From contig CBDCGX010000010.1 of assembly GCA_965216965.1 (NCBI GenBank), positions 19,133 to 83,132 on the forward strand: a stretch of DNA of 64,000 bases. The letters are read 5' to 3'. A program made the translations under genes and the position numbers. The notes beneath the pieces were generated by a model that was given only the letters and a program-made list of their open reading frames with translations, ran no database searches and was not told the DNA's origin. Positions 9,839-21,132 of this stretch are shown piece by piece (the first letter of the stretch is position 1; each line of letters begins with the position of its first letter). The DNA comes from CBDAKK01 sp965216965. GTDB taxonomy: Bacteria; Spirochaetota; Spirochaetia; WTKD01; G963693115.

Positions 9839-12773
9839 ATGAGTTTTTCGTTGAAAAAAACATTTTCTAATACTTTTGCAAATGCAGAAGTATTTCTATA
9901 TGAACATGCGTTAACCGGATGCGAAGTGATTCATGTTTATAATAATGATGCAGAAAATATCTTTGCATTTACTTTTCCAACGTATCCTACAAATAATACA
10001 GGGATATCTCACATATTAGAACATACTGTATTATGTGGATCACAAAAATATCGTTCCAAATCCCCTTTTTTACATCTTTGTAAGAGTAGCTGCAAAACAT
10101 TTTTGAATGCAATTACTTATCCTGATAGAACCATATATCCTGCTGCATCAACTCTTAAAGAAGATTTATTTAATATTATGTCTGTATATGTAGATGCTGT
10201 GTGGTTTCCTCTTTTGGATGAAGCGTTTTTTAGACAAGAAGGGTTTTATATAGTGCCTCCCGATAGTAATTCAAAACATCCTTCTACGGCAGGAGTTGTA
10301 TATAACGAGATGAAGGGAGCATATTCTGAACGAGATTCTATTATTATGGAGCGCATACTTTCTAGCCTTTTTAGAAACTCATTATATCAATATGATAGCG
10401 GAGGATGTCCTAATAATATACCAGAATTATCATATGAGGATTTTGTACGCTTTCATAAGAAATGGTATCATCCGAGTTTGACAAAAATAGTACTATATGG
10501 CAATATCCCTACACAAGAATATTTATTGTTTTTAGAAGAGCGGCTTAATCAATGGCAATGTATGCAGAATGAGAATATAAAAGGTCATGTAGCAAATGAA
10601 AAGGTACTGCCTATTGTGCCACGAAATTCATATCAAAAAACAAGAAGTCTTGAAAAAGACATAGAAATTCTTGTTCCATCTTCTCAAGAAAAAAAAGCAT
10701 ATAAACAATTCTCTCTTGATATAAGTTGGGTACTTCCTCATGATAGTACTGATAGTATTTCTCGTATGAGTATTATCCTTTTGCATACAGTGCTTATAGG
10801 AATGACAGGAGCTCCAATTCGAAGACGACTGGTAGATAGTGGATTGATAGATGATATAAGCGAACTTACAGGAGTAGATTCTGATATATATAATATTATC
10901 TACACTATGGGGTGTTCTGGTATTGCAAAAGAAAATGTGCAAAAAGTTAAGCAGCTTATTCTTACTTCATTGAGTGAGGAAATAAATAGGGGATTAGAAG
11001 AATCTCTTTTACGTGCTGCATTTAGAAGGGCAGAATTTTCTATAAAAGAGTCGCTCACAAGCACTCAAAGCAAGGTATATTGGGTACTTGGAATTGCGAA
11101 GAATATGCTATATAGAGGTAATATAGAACAGAATATAGAACCCGTGTCTATTTTAGATATGCTTAAGAAAAAATTCTAGATAAGCACTATCTTGTAACTT
11201 TCGCAAAGAAATACATTCTTGAAAACACACATAGAGTTGTAGTAGTTGGCACTCCTGATCCTGAGTATACTCAACGTGAAAAAGAAAAAGAAAAAGAAAT
11301 GGTACAGCGGTTTGTGGAATAAAAAGGATCAACAGGAATATTGGATAAATATAGGTAAAAAAATAATAACTGGAATACAACAAGATGATTCAACAGAAGA
11401 TGTAGAGACCATACCGTCACTTACATTAGAACGACTTCCTAAAAAAGTAAAGTGTTTTTCACAGGAAAAGGGATTATATAAGGATATTCCATACCAATGG
11501 GTGGAAAATGATGACAATGGGATTGTGTATTTATGGTGGTATTTTGATATTACAGACATAGCGTATGAAATGAAAAAAATGAGTCCCATATTGCCAACAC
11601 TTGCGGTAGGGTTTACAGATTTTGGACTTATTGATACTCCCTATGAAGTGCTTTCGGCAGAAATAAAAAGTACTACGGGAAGATTAGGTGGAGGTACTTG
11701 ATACTGTTGCTACATTAGAAAAAGAAGCAAAAGCATATCTCTGTATTCATATGAGTGTGTTAGATACCCATGTGGAAAAGGGCATGAATCTTTTACATAG
11801 AATGCTTAGTAGAGGGGATTTTACAAATGAAACACGATTTACTCAAATTATAAATGAAGGGAAAGCATTTATGAGATCGCGAATGATGGATGGAGGAACT
11901 CATCTTGCAATTTTAAAAGCTTCACTTCCATATAGTGCAATAGCATCTTTAGATGATATATGGCATGGAATGGAGCAACTTTCATATCTTTTATCACCCC
12001 AGAATAATAAGAATATGCTAAATGACATTGCTCTGCTTACAAAGAAAATATATTCTCGTAATAGAATGCACTGCGTAGTGGTGGCACACTCAAAGTATAA
12101 GAAAACTATATTACCATTGATTGAGAAAACTGCACAAAAACTACAGAGTGATAAGGAATATGTATCTACGCGTACGTATTCTTTTGTGCGTTCCGATACA
12201 CAGAAGCAAAGGGCTTTTTTATTGCCGTCTCAAACTGCATATAATGCAATGGTATTACCTACAGTGGATTACACACATAAATATTATGTTGCATATGATG
12301 TGCTTTCTCGCGTTGTGTCGGCACGTCTTTGGGAGAACATACGTATGCGATACGGAGCATATGGGACAGGATGTTCTTTGATAGGTAATGAAGGCCTTAT
12401 GGAATTCTATACATATAGAGATCCTAAGATAGCAGAAAGTTTTGATGCATTTGAAATCACTTTAAGAGAGATTGCAAAAGGAATTGACTATCAGGAAATA
12501 CAGCATGTATGTGTGGGGAAAATAGGCGAGTCATTGAGCCCCTTATCACCTATACAAAAAGGAAAAATAGCACACAGAAGAGATATATGTTCTATTACAG
12601 ATGAGCTAAGACAAAACATACGCGATTCTATCTTTTCACTTACTCCAGATGCTGTAAGTGATGCAGCACATCATTGTTTGGACATTATGGATAGAGCTAG
12701 TAAAACGTCATTTTGTAATGAAGATGTATCTCACACATATCAATGGGACACTATAGAACGGGTTCCACAATAG
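9839..12773 (+). CDS. M16C metalloprotease (presequence-protease type), with three frameshift sites
   Basis: A large zinc protease of the insulinase family, M16C branch, that cleaves peptides. The inverted zinc motif HxxEH is seen as HILEHTVLCGS (about residues 59-69), with the distal Glu in GVVYNEMKGAYSE. The reading frame changes near the A6 run 11168-11173, in the A-rich stretch 11291-11326, and at the GG at 11693-11694. Removing two, one and one bases gives a continuous 976-aa protein, the usual M16C length, with family-like joins such as KKILDKHYLVTFAKKY and TTGRLGGVLDTVATL. This points to sequence errors more than decay, but a pseudogene cannot be excluded. The SDR gene follows 25 bases later. 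Confidence 0.85.
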
Positions 12774-12798
12774 AAACGTACGCACTATACTATAAATT

Positions 12799-13615
12799 AT
12801 GGCATATATTGTAATTACTGGGGCTTCGTCTGGTATAGGAAAGGAACTTGCATATAGTTTTGCAAAAAGAAAATATAATCTCCTTCTTATTGCTCGTAGA
12901 GAAGACTTGCTTAAAAAAATATCAGTTACTATAAAAAAATTATATGCAGTGCAGGTTGATATTCTCATATACGATATAACCGATAAAAATAATAGAGATA
13001 AGATTATTTCTCATATACAAAAAAAGAAATATTCTATAAAAGCGTTTATCAATAATGCTGGTTTTGGTGGTGTAGGAATGTTCTTTGATATGGATATTGA
13101 AACACAACAAAGTATGATTGATCTTAATATTTCTGCATTGGTGTATTTTACTCATAAGATATTGCCTATACTAGAATGTTTTAGTGCAGAGGACAATGAG
13201 GCATATATAATGAATGTTGGATCTGTTGCGGGGTTTATGCCTGGTCCCTACATGACTAATTATTACGCTACAAAAGCGTTTGTGGTATCTTTTACAGAAT
13301 CTCTTTCTGAAGAGTGTAAGAAGAATAAAAGATATATAATACCCTCTGTATTGTGTCCCGGGTCCTATAGGAACTGAGTTTAGTAGGGTGGCACACTTTG
13401 CAAATAATACATCTTTACTTGGTAGGATCTTTAGCAAGAAAGAAAAAAAATCTTTGAATGTTTCAAAAGTAGCTGAATATGCAGTTGTTCAAATGTTTAA
13501 AAATAAACGCATAATTATACCTGGTATGTTTAAAGTGGTGATCTTCCTATTTCGTTTTTTACCGCGAACTGTTGTTTCTAGAATTATGGAAATAATTCAA
13601 AGGCAGAGAATATGA
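12799..13615 (+). CDS. Short-chain dehydrogenase/reductase (one-base frameshift)
   Basis: A NAD(P)-dependent oxidoreductase with a Rossmann fold. It begins ITGASSGIGKELAYSFAKR (cofactor-binding TGxxxGxG), then INNAGFGG (the NNAG motif), GSVAGFMPGPYMTNYYATK (catalytic Ser, Tyr and Lys). The first frame stops after VLCPGSYRN; deleting one G of the GGG at 13360-13362 gives the canonical CPGPIGTEFSRV and continues to 13615, for 271 aa, a normal SDR length. The substrate is unknown. It lies between the M16C protease and fba. Confidence 0.85.
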
Positions 13616-13781
13616 CATACTTATACATTCCTTGTAGTAAAGTTGTAATTTATATGTATTTTTTAATGTTATTACATACAAATAAATTAAATCTGGCTAT
13701 AATATATATAACAACTAATAAAAAACAATATAATATCATTTTCTAATGACCATATGTTGTGAATCTTAAGGAGGATATATA

Positions 13782-14860
13782 ATGATGTTTAATCTTAAGC
13801 CCGGAATTATTTATGGAAATCAAATGAAAGAGCTTTTCCAATACTGCAAGGAGCAAACAATGTGCATTGCCCGCAGATAAATATTATAGGTTCTAGCACG
13901 GCAAATGCTGCTATGAATGCAGCAAAGAAATCGTCTTCACCTATAATTATTCAATATTCAAATGGAGGAGCGATTTTTAATGCTGGTAAACATATTGACA
14001 ATACAAACAATCGTGCGGCGGTAATAGGTGCTGTTGCGGGAGCATTACATATTCATACACTTGCAAAATTATACGGTGTAAGTGTTATTTTACATACAGA
14101 CCATTGTCAAAGAAAAATTATTAGCTGGGTAGATGGATTGCTTTTAGAAAACGAAGCATTTTATTGAAAAACATTCGCGACCTCTTTACAGCTCTCATAT
14201 GCTGGATCTTTCGGAGGAAAACCTTGACGAAAATATACAAACATGTGCAAAATATCTTGAGAGGATGAGTAAAATTGATATTACACTTGAGATTGAACTT
14301 GGAGTAACAGGTGGAGAAGAAGATGGCGTCGATAATACCGGCATGGATTTATCACGACTTTATACACAGCCCCAAGATGTGCTTAAGGCATACGATGCAC
14401 TTTCTTCTATAGGACAGTTTACTGTTGCTGCATCGTTTGGCAATACTCATGGAGTATATAAGCCGGGAAATGTAAAGCTTACTCCTGAGATACTTAAGAA
14501 CTCACAAGAGCTTGTACAAAGAGAAAGAAACACTAGCGAAAAACCAGCTTGACCTTTGTATTTCACGGCGGATCTGGTTCTGAGAAATCAAAGATTAGTG
14601 AGGCACTTTCGTATGGTATAATTAAAATGAATATAGATACTGATACTCAATGGGCATATTGTGAACCAGTACGAAGGTATATGGATGAAAAACATGAATA
14701 CCTAATGGGACAAATTGGTAATCCTGAAGGTGAAGACAAGCCAAATAAAAAACATATTGATCCTCGTATGTGGCTTATGAAAGGAGAAGATGGAGTAACA
14801 GAAAGACTTATAGAGGCGTTTAAGGATCTTAACTCATTTAATAAGTTTACATTTTCTTAA
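13782..14860 (+). CDS. fba: Class II fructose-bisphosphate aldolase (five one-base insertions)
   Basis: This glycolytic zinc enzyme splits fructose 1,6-bisphosphate into dihydroxyacetone phosphate and glyceraldehyde 3-phosphate. A strong AAGGAGG (13768-13774) precedes the start. The protein reads in pieces: FNLKPGIIYGNQMKELF, then IQYSNGGA, VILHTDHC (zinc His and catalytic Asp), SSHMLDLSEE, LELGVTGGEEDGVDNTG, FVFHGGSGS and KMNIDTDTQWA. Frame joins need removal of one base each near 13863, 13876, 14159-14162, 14524-14526 and 14554-14556. The corrected frame is exactly 358 codons (357 aa), the family length, with motifs intact. That five insertions but no substitution-type stop occur in a key glycolytic gene argues for sequence error. 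Confidence 0.88.
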
Positions 14861-14919
14861 ATAATAAAAAAACTTAAAGAAGTCTTTGGAAAATAGAGAT
14901 CTTTTATAAAGGGATAAAG

Positions 14920-15621
14920 TTATTTCTTTAATATTTCTGTAAGTACTTCTTCACATTGATGTCTGTTTCTGTTAAGAGGGCTTGGGTGTGGTATATAAGA
15001 TGTATTCATGGTAGGAAATGCTTTTGTAATCATGGTAAAAGTATATCTTCCAATTGCAAGTATGTGAGTGATTTTTAATATGCGTATATAGCTGGTTAAA
15101 TGATTTAAACAAATACCTTCTATATTTATTCTGTGTTGTTTAGGGAGCTTATCGGGAGTAATATTTTCTCCTGATGGAGAAAAAAAAGCAAGGGGACAAT
15201 AATTGAGCACACAGTGGCGAGAGAAAAAATGTTTTGCATGTGGAAATAATGAACTAATAATTTTCCAGAGAAGTACTCCACTTGGTTCTTCTCTGGTATA
15301 ATTCATTCCTTTAATTGGGCGCTGAGAAATTGTTGTTTTTGGAAGGTGTATTGTGGGAGAAATGGCAATATAGTCTCTTACTGTGCTAATGTTTCCAAAG
15401 GGGACACCTGTTTGTAGCATGCCATGAGGACCGGGATTTATACCAAGGAGTAGCGTATGGGTTGTAGGAAATATCGTTTTTTTGATATACTGTTTCCAAC
15501 CATCCCATGCATAATCAAATACGTTATATATGGTGATATTAGTGTCAATTGTATCGGTAGGAAAAAGTTTTAGAAAATGTTTTGTGGTATTTTTACTTAT
15601 AGAAAGAAGCTTTTGTTTCAC
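14920..15621 (-). CDS. SMUG1-type uracil-DNA glycosylase
   Basis: A base-excision repair enzyme of the uracil-DNA glycosylase superfamily that removes uracil (and oxidised uracils in SMUG1) from DNA. The first active-site motif is GINPGPHGMLQTGVPFG (about residues 79-95) and the second is HPSPLN (about 214-219), both as in SMUG1. The 233-aa length is slightly below vertebrate SMUG1. It is convergent with fba and divergent from moxR. Unlike the genes on both sides it is uninterrupted, which shows that the insertions are not evenly spread. SMUG1-like enzymes are patchily distributed in bacteria. Confidence 0.85.
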   Translation of the reverse strand: MKQKLLSISKNTTKHFLKLFPTDTIDTNITIYNVFDYAWDGWKQYIKKTIFPTTHTLLLGINPGPHGMLQTGVPFGNISTVRDYIAISPTIHLPKTTISQRPIKGMNYTREEPSGVLLWKIISSLFPHAKHFFSRHCVLNYCPLAFFSPSGENITPDKLPKQHRINIEGICLNHLTSYIRILKITHILAIGRYTFTMITKAFPTMNTSYIPHPSPLNRNRHQCEEVLTEILKK

Positions 15622-15664
15622 GTTATAATAATTATAGTTTATTGAGAAATTAAGAGGTATATCA

Positions 15665-16641
15665 TTGGAATTATTGCAGAAAAATTTTAATATGGCAATT
15701 ACAACATGGAAAACTATTTCTACAGAAATAGGAAAAGTACTTGTAGGTCAAAATATGCTTATAGATAGACTTATTATGGCTATTGCTCTCAATGCTCATG
15801 TCTTAGTAGAGGGTCTCCCTGGACTTGCAAAAACACTTTCAATAAAACTACTAGCAGAGACAACGGGAGCTGGGTTTTCTCGAATACAGTTTACTCCTGA
15901 TCTTCTTCCTGCTGATATTACAGGAACAATGATATATAGCCAACAGGCTGGCTATCTTAAGCCTCATAAAGGTCCTATATTTTCTAATGTGGTTCTTGCA
16001 GATGAAATTAATAGAGCACCAGCAAAAGTGCATGCTGCCCTCCTTCAAGCAATGGAAGAACGGTCAGTTACCCTTGGCAAAGAAGTGCACACACTTCCTT
16101 CTCCTTTTGTAGTTATGGCGACGCAGAACCCCATAGAACAAGAGGGAACATATGAGTTACCAGAGGCACAATTAGACAGGTTTTTATTTAAACTTATAGT
16201 TGATTATCCTAGTCTTGATGAAGAACATACAATACTTTCTCGGGCAGATGATATAGAGGATTTTCATGTTTCAAAGGTGAGTACTCTAGCAAGTATTAAA
16301 GAGATAGGAGCATTTGCAAGACATGTGAATGTTGAAGACTCAATAAAAAAATATATAGTAAATATAGTAGATGCTACGCGAGGGGGAGAACAGTCGGGAA
16401 TAGCATCATCATTTATACGATATGGTGCTTCTCCGAGAGCATCGCTTGCTCTTTTTAAAGTTGCAAGAATAGAGGCTCTACGACATTCACGTTCTTATGT
16501 TACTCCCAGATGATGTAAAAGCAATAGCCTTTGATGTGTTAAGACATAGAATAATACTTTCTTTTGATGCAATAGCAAACGGAACAAGCACAGGACGATG
16601 TAATTAAGGATGTTCTTTCACATGTTTCTGTTCCGCAATAA
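15665..16641 (+). CDS. moxR: MoxR-family AAA+ ATPase (two one-base insertions)
   Basis: MoxR ATPases act as chaperones for the maturation of partner complexes and are usually encoded beside VWA proteins, as here. Walker A GLPGLAKT, Walker B VLADEINRAPAKVHAALL and sensor 1 MATQNPIEQEGTYELPEAQ are all present. A TTG start at 15665 has AAGAGG seven bases upstream; an ATG at 15692 is the alternative. Two extra bases, in CCC at 16505-16507 and GG at 16593-16594, break the C-terminus. Removing both restores YVTPDDVKAIAFDVLRHR and STDDVIKDVLSHVSVPQ, giving 324 aa. The restored end overlaps the next start by 20 bases, typical of a tight operon. Confidence 0.9.
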
Positions 16642-17533
16642 ATCACAACGCAATCAAAACAAAACACATTCTCTAGAATATAAAGAGAATGCCGTGCTCT
16701 TACAAAAAGTGTGGATGAATGTAGATAGAATAAGAAAAAGTACGCGAATAGGGCAATATGAGTCGATGTTTCGCGATAATGGTCTTGAATATGCTGGTTC
16801 TCGCCAATATGTGTATGGAGATGATAGCAGATATATAGATTGGAACGTTACTGGTCGATTACAGAAATTGCATACAAAGTCTTTTTTTACAGAACGTTCT
16901 CGTACGTTATGGTGTGTGTGTGATATATCAGCATCAATGGAAATTGGATCACCGCGCTCGCTTTTGAGTGTTGCAACAGAGATAGGGGCAACCTTTTTAC
17001 TTCTTGCTCACACATATAAGGATAAAACAGGAGCAATTACATTCTCCGAGGAAGTAGACGATGTGTTGCCAATACAAGCACAATCTAATGTTGCAATTCG
17101 TTTTGTAACGAATTGCATGGGGAAAAATCAATATAAACAAAAAAGCAGTTTATATAGTGCGTTGCTATATACAAAAAATATATTGTCACAGCGTTCTTTT
17201 GTAGTAATTATTTCTGATTTTTTTACTCCTAGAATTAAAGAGTCAATTTCACTTATATCATGTTATCATGATGTGCTTGCTATAAGAGTAATATATGATG
17301 TTCATAATTTACTTCCTTATAAGGGGGTAATCCCTTTTAAAGATAGCGAAGAAAGAGAAAAGAAGTTTTTGTCTTTTTCAAAAATACACTCAGAATACAT
17401 GCAATGGTGTAAAGGACGTGATAGAGCGTGGAAAGATATGTGTAGAAACAATAAAATACAATCTATTGATATTACTTCTGGAGATTCAATTTTGTATGTT
17501 TTGCTCAGATATATAAAATATAGAAAGAGATGA
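16622..17533 (+). CDS. DUF58 / VWA-like protein of the Bat operon
   Basis: This soluble DUF58 protein is found next to MoxR ATPases in aerotolerance (Bat) operons. The signature YGDDSRYIDWNVTGR (about residues 73-87) is the DUF58 motif, followed by a von Willebrand A-like domain with MIDAS motif DISAS and FVVIISDFF. The likely start is ATG 16622 (MFLFRNKSQRN); an in-frame ATG at 16610 is also possible. It overlaps moxR and overlaps the next gene by four bases (ATGA). It probably works with MoxR and the BatA/B proteins; the client is not known. Confidence 0.85.
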   Translation: MFLFRNKSQRNQNKTHSLEYKENAVLLQKVWMNVDRIRKSTRIGQYESMFRDNGLEYAGSRQYVYGDDSRYIDWNVTGRLQKLHTKSFFTERSRTLWCVCDISASMEIGSPRSLLSVATEIGATFLLLAHTYKDKTGAITFSEEVDDVLPIQAQSNVAIRFVTNCMGKNQYKQKSSLYSALLYTKNILSQRSFVVIISDFFTPRIKESISLISCYHDVLAIRVIYDVHNLLPYKGVIPFKDSEEREKKFLSFSKIHSEYMQWCKGRDRAWKDMCRNNKIQSIDITSGDSILYVLLRYIKYRKR

Positions 17534-18498
17534 AAAAAAATTGTTGTTTAATAATATGTATTTTTATTGTTACATATGGGTTTTCTCAAATCCTAAAGAC
17601 AAGCATTGTTTCTATTAAACCAGATAAGCCTAAAGTTGGAGAAGTAATCTATGTAACGGTACAATATGTGTCTTCTCAAAATGAGGAAAAGGCTATATAT
17701 TCATATAATTATAGGAATTCAGATATTGTAGAGTTTGTTAGTGTACAACATAAGAAAACAAGAGGAGATATTGTAGAGATGCAAATCTCGTTTTATGTGA
17801 AGCGTCCAGGAATAATAAGGTTGCCACCTATTGTTCAATCAATGGTAAGTGATACTATTTCAAGTAGTAGAAGCGTTATATTTCCTGATATATATATTTA
17901 TAGCCTTCTTTCTGAACAATTGTTAGAAATGATCAAAGACAAGGGAGAACCGATGTTCCCTATGAAAGGGGCTTTGTATTTTATTCTTTTTTTGATAAAT
18001 AACATATTATTAGTTGTTTTGTTTTGTATTTTTATATATAAAATAAGAAAAAAACAATACATAAAGAAAATGATTGTGTTGTATGGAAATAGGTATAATG
18101 TAAGACTGTGTGAGGAAAAAGTTATGAAAGTCTATACTATTTCTAAGAAAATGAGCCAACCAAATTTTAAGAGACCACCTATAAATACAAGAAAATGTTA
18201 TAAACAACTTATAGTGGCAATAAGGGAAAGAATGTTGTTTTTATTTGGAGAGGAAGTGATCTCTTTCACTCATGATGAGATGAGAGATGTTATACATAAG
18301 AGAATTTTCCATGGTCCCACTCAAGAACTATTTGAGCCCATTATGGGGTTCTTTAATGTTTTAGATAAGGTATTATATGGGAATGAAAAACAAGATCAAA
18401 ACGTAAGAATTTATCATTGTGGTGTGGTGCTAGAAGTACTCAAAAAATCTCGAAGAGTAGCTGTAAAGAACGATTCTAAAGTAGGCGAAAATAAATGA
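17530..18498 (+). CDS. BatD-like exported membrane protein
   Basis: A 322-aa protein with an N-terminal signal sequence (CCLIICIFIVTYGFSQ), a beta-rich region (about residues 25-130, with KPDKPKVGEVIYVTVQY typical of the Ig-like folds in BatD), one membrane helix around residues 145-175 (FILFLINNILLVVLFCIFIY) and a cytoplasmic tail. Position between the DUF58 gene and the VWA genes, each with four-base overlaps, supports a BatD-like role. It is shorter than typical BatD, so the name is by context and architecture only. Confidence 0.6.
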   Translation: MKKNCCLIICIFIVTYGFSQILKTSIVSIKPDKPKVGEVIYVTVQYVSSQNEEKAIYSYNYRNSDIVEFVSVQHKKTRGDIVEMQISFYVKRPGIIRLPPIVQSMVSDTISSSRSVIFPDIYIYSLLSEQLLEMIKDKGEPMFPMKGALYFILFLINNILLVVLFCIFIYKIRKKQYIKKMIVLYGNRYNVRLCEEKVMKVYTISKKMSQPNFKRPPINTRKCYKQLIVAIRERMLFLFGEEVISFTHDEMRDVIHKRIFHGPTQELFEPIMGFFNVLDKVLYGNEKQDQNVRIYHCGVVLEVLKKSRRVAVKNDSKVGENK

Positions 18499-19487
18499 CA
18501 CAAGTATTTATTACAAGAATATGGCCATTAGGCATTGCATTTTTATTTGTATGCATATGTAGTTTTATATATGTTCTTATCAGAAAGAAAAACATAGGGC
18601 GGTGTTCCTTTTATATTAAAGAATTTTCTTTTGGGTATACGCCTTTATATAGTGTTTATAAAATAATATTTAATACAATATTAATACTTGCTATGATCCT
18701 CCTTTTATTATCTTCTATGGGAGTAACTATTCAAAAGGTAGAGAATCGCGTGCATGTTGATGATTCTATTCTTTTTCTTATAGATATTTCTCCAAGTATG
18801 AGTATTTCTGACATAGAAGAGAAATCTCGTATAGATGTAGTTATAAAGCAATTTTCTTCTTTTTTAGATTTTATTTCAGGTTCATCAATTGGAGTTGTTA
18901 TCTTTGCTGATACGGTACGTATGATAGTTCCCTTTTCTAAAGATTATATAAATATAAAGAATATTCTTTCTTCTGTAGAAATAGGGTTACTTGGGAATGG
19001 TTCTGCTATTTCAGATGCAATGTTATATGCTATTAATGTATTTTCTATTGTACAATCATCAAGAAAAAAACTCATTGTGATTACAGATGGTTTACAGAAT
19101 AGTGGGCAGAGTAGTATTAAAGATCTAAAGCAGTATAAATCATCTTTTACTTTTCCCATCGTATTTGGACATATAGGGTCTCAACAAGGTGGTTTATTTA
19201 AATATAAAGATTTCACAACACAAAAAATAGTCAGCGGATATGTAGAAGGGAAGGGAACTTCTGTATTAAAAGATATAGGAAAAACGCTAGATATAGATCA
19301 ATATAATTTGAAAAAAGAACGAGCAATAAGAGATTTTTTTCACAGCCTTGCTATTGAAGATCCTTCTTTTAAAATTATACAACAGAATACAATATTGACA
19401 GATTTTACAAATATATTCTTATTTATTTTCTATATATTGTCTTTGCTTGCATGTTCTATGAAATTAACAATTTTGAGGAGATGCTAA
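18495..19487 (+). CDS. batA: BatA-like VWA membrane protein
   Basis: A 330-aa inner-membrane protein with a periplasmic or cytoplasmic VWA domain held between membrane segments: helices near the N-terminus (residues 10-28 and 56-80), the VWA domain with complete MIDAS motif DISPSMSIS (about 95-103), SSIGVVIFAD, and VITDGLQNSG, then a C-terminal helix. In Leptospira and Bacteroides the Bat proteins form a complex linked to stress tolerance. It overlaps the preceding stop by four bases and shares one base with batB. Confidence 0.85.
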   Translation: MTQVFITRIWPLGIAFLFVCICSFIYVLIRKKNIGRCSFYIKEFSFGYTPLYSVYKIIFNTILILAMILLLLSSMGVTIQKVENRVHVDDSILFLIDISPSMSISDIEEKSRIDVVIKQFSSFLDFISGSSIGVVIFADTVRMIVPFSKDYINIKNILSSVEIGLLGNGSAISDAMLYAINVFSIVQSSRKKLIVITDGLQNSGQSSIKDLKQYKSSFTFPIVFGHIGSQQGGLFKYKDFTTQKIVSGYVEGKGTSVLKDIGKTLDIDQYNLKKERAIRDFFHSLAIEDPSFKIIQQNTILTDFTNIFLFIFYILSLLACSMKLTILRRC

Positions 19488-20428
19488 TGGTATTTTTGCG
19501 ACCAACTATGTTCTTTTTAAATATTATTAGTATTGTTGTCTTTTTATATATGTTATATTCGCATAAGGGAAGTATGAGACAATTTTCTAAAATATATGAT
19601 GCTCGCTATCTTAGTAAGATGAATCTTTCTATTCGTATAATAGTGAGGTTTTTCTCTCTTGTAGGTATTGTTTTCTCTATGTCTTTCTCGCTTGCAAATG
19701 CTAATCTCATTATGGAATCTTATATTTCTCAGAAAGACAACGTGAAACAGACGGTGGTAATTGCTTTGGATGTTTCTCAGAGCATGTATGTGCAAGATTT
19801 CAAAGATTCGTCTCGAATAGAAAAAGCAGTGCAATTTATTTTATCTTTTATTGACAGACAAAAAAAGGGAACAGAATATATTTTGTTTGTGTTTACAGAT
19901 ACTCCCGTTTTACTTTCTCCTAAGACTTCTGATAAGTATTTTATTAAAAACATTCTTGATGGAATAAAAAAAGTTTCATATATACAGGGACCTTCTGATT
20001 TTAAGAATGTGTTTTCTGTTCTTTTTTCAAAGAAAGATATATTCTTTGAAAAACAAAATAGCCCTGTTAGAGAAACAACGTTCTTATTTGTTTCGGATGG
20101 CGAATCACATACAACTGTTTCAATGCGAAAAATGAAATCTGTGTTTTCATTAAATGATATAACGCTTGTTGTATCTGTAGGCACTAGAGAGGGAGCACCT
20201 GTTCGTAGTTTGGCTGTGATGTCTCATGCACAACCTGAGTTTATGGAGAAAATTGCTAATGCAACAGAAGGAAAGTTTCTTTCTATAGAAAATGATGTTG
20301 TAATCAAAGATGCTGTATTACAAACATTGGATGTCAATGAAATCAATGAGTATACAGATATATCTTTTATAGGGACCATTGGAGCATTTTTGTTTTTATT
20401 TATATATTTTTTAACAATACTTTTATAA
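19487..20428 (+). CDS. batB: BatB-like VWA membrane protein
   Basis: A paralogue of the preceding gene. It has N-terminal membrane helices, a VWA domain with MIDAS motif DVSQSMYVQD, the second loop FVFTDTP, FLFVSDGESH and a C-terminal helix (GTIGAFLFLFIYFLTILL). The start chosen is ATG 19487, six bases after GAGGAG (19475-19480) and overlapping the last base of the batA stop; upstream in-frame ATGs at 19451 and 19481 lack this spacing. Product 313 aa. Paired BatA/BatB proteins are standard in Bat operons. Confidence 0.85.
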   Translation: MVFLRPTMFFLNIISIVVFLYMLYSHKGSMRQFSKIYDARYLSKMNLSIRIIVRFFSLVGIVFSMSFSLANANLIMESYISQKDNVKQTVVIALDVSQSMYVQDFKDSSRIEKAVQFILSFIDRQKKGTEYILFVFTDTPVLLSPKTSDKYFIKNILDGIKKVSYIQGPSDFKNVFSVLFSKKDIFFEKQNSPVRETTFLFVSDGESHTTVSMRKMKSVFSLNDITLVVSVGTREGAPVRSLAVMSHAQPEFMEKIANATEGKFLSIENDVVIKDAVLQTLDVNEINEYTDISFIGTIGAFLFLFIYFLTILL

Positions 20429-20447
20429 AAGACATGCAGGAGAAAAA

Positions 20448-21071
20448 ATGAAAAAAAATATTATATTTGTTTGTTCTGGAATTATTGTAATAACAATGTT
20501 TTTTATATCGTTGTATTTTATACCACCATTCTCTCTTTTTACCGCATGGTATGCATCTCAAAAACAAGATTATAAATTACTTCAGAATGCAATAGGAAAA
20601 CTTTCTTCTTCTCAATCACAAGAATATAAGGTGGATATAGCGTATTATAAGATTTTCCTACAATATTTATTGTATAATAAAGGGATTATCAAAGAAAATG
20701 CTATTAATGTGACCGAACTTGAAAAATTACAAGCAATATTACATGTATCTAAACATCAGAATAAGAAAAATAGGATCCTTCTTTCAAGAATGTATCTCTT
20801 AAAAGGAGAATATCAAAATGCTATGAAAGAATATTGGATACTATTAAAAATGGATCCAAATAACGATGTTGTTAGATATAATTATGAAATATTATTGTTA
20901 TCTCAATTCCTTGCTAAGAAAAAGAATATTTCAAAGGAAAAGAAAACACTTGTGGATTCGTCTTCTGCAAAGGATACAGAAGTTCCGCAATCTCTTTTTA
21001 AAATTGCTCCTTATAGAGTACATATCCTTTTAGAGAAAGAAAAAAGGAAAAATAGTATTCCTAATTATTAA
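20448..21071 (+). CDS. BatC-like TPR protein
   Basis: A 207-aa protein with a signal/anchor helix (residues 4-27) and a helical region with one clear tetratricopeptide-like pair around residues 105-150 (LSRMYLLKGEYQNAMKEYW followed by LLKMDPNNDVVRYNYEILL). Bat operons often end in a TPR protein (BatC), and this gene lies 19 bases after batB with an AGGAG site, so a BatC-like adaptor role is inferred. It is the last gene of the operon and converges on infA. Confidence 0.6.
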   Translation: MKKNIIFVCSGIIVITMFFISLYFIPPFSLFTAWYASQKQDYKLLQNAIGKLSSSQSQEYKVDIAYYKIFLQYLLYNKGIIKENAINVTELEKLQAILHVSKHQNKKNRILLSRMYLLKGEYQNAMKEYWILLKMDPNNDVVRYNYEILLLSQFLAKKKNISKEKKTLVDSSSAKDTEVPQSLFKIAPYRVHILLEKEKRKNSIPNY

Positions 21072-21132
21072 GAGTGGAAAAGAATATTGTTAAGAATAAG
21101 AATAAAACAGGTATGGGGTATAATATAGGATA

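Noticed and set aside
12121..12381. Alternative-frame ORF inside the M16C protease gene
   Set aside because: The restored protease frame explains this region fully; the other frame has no conserved motif.
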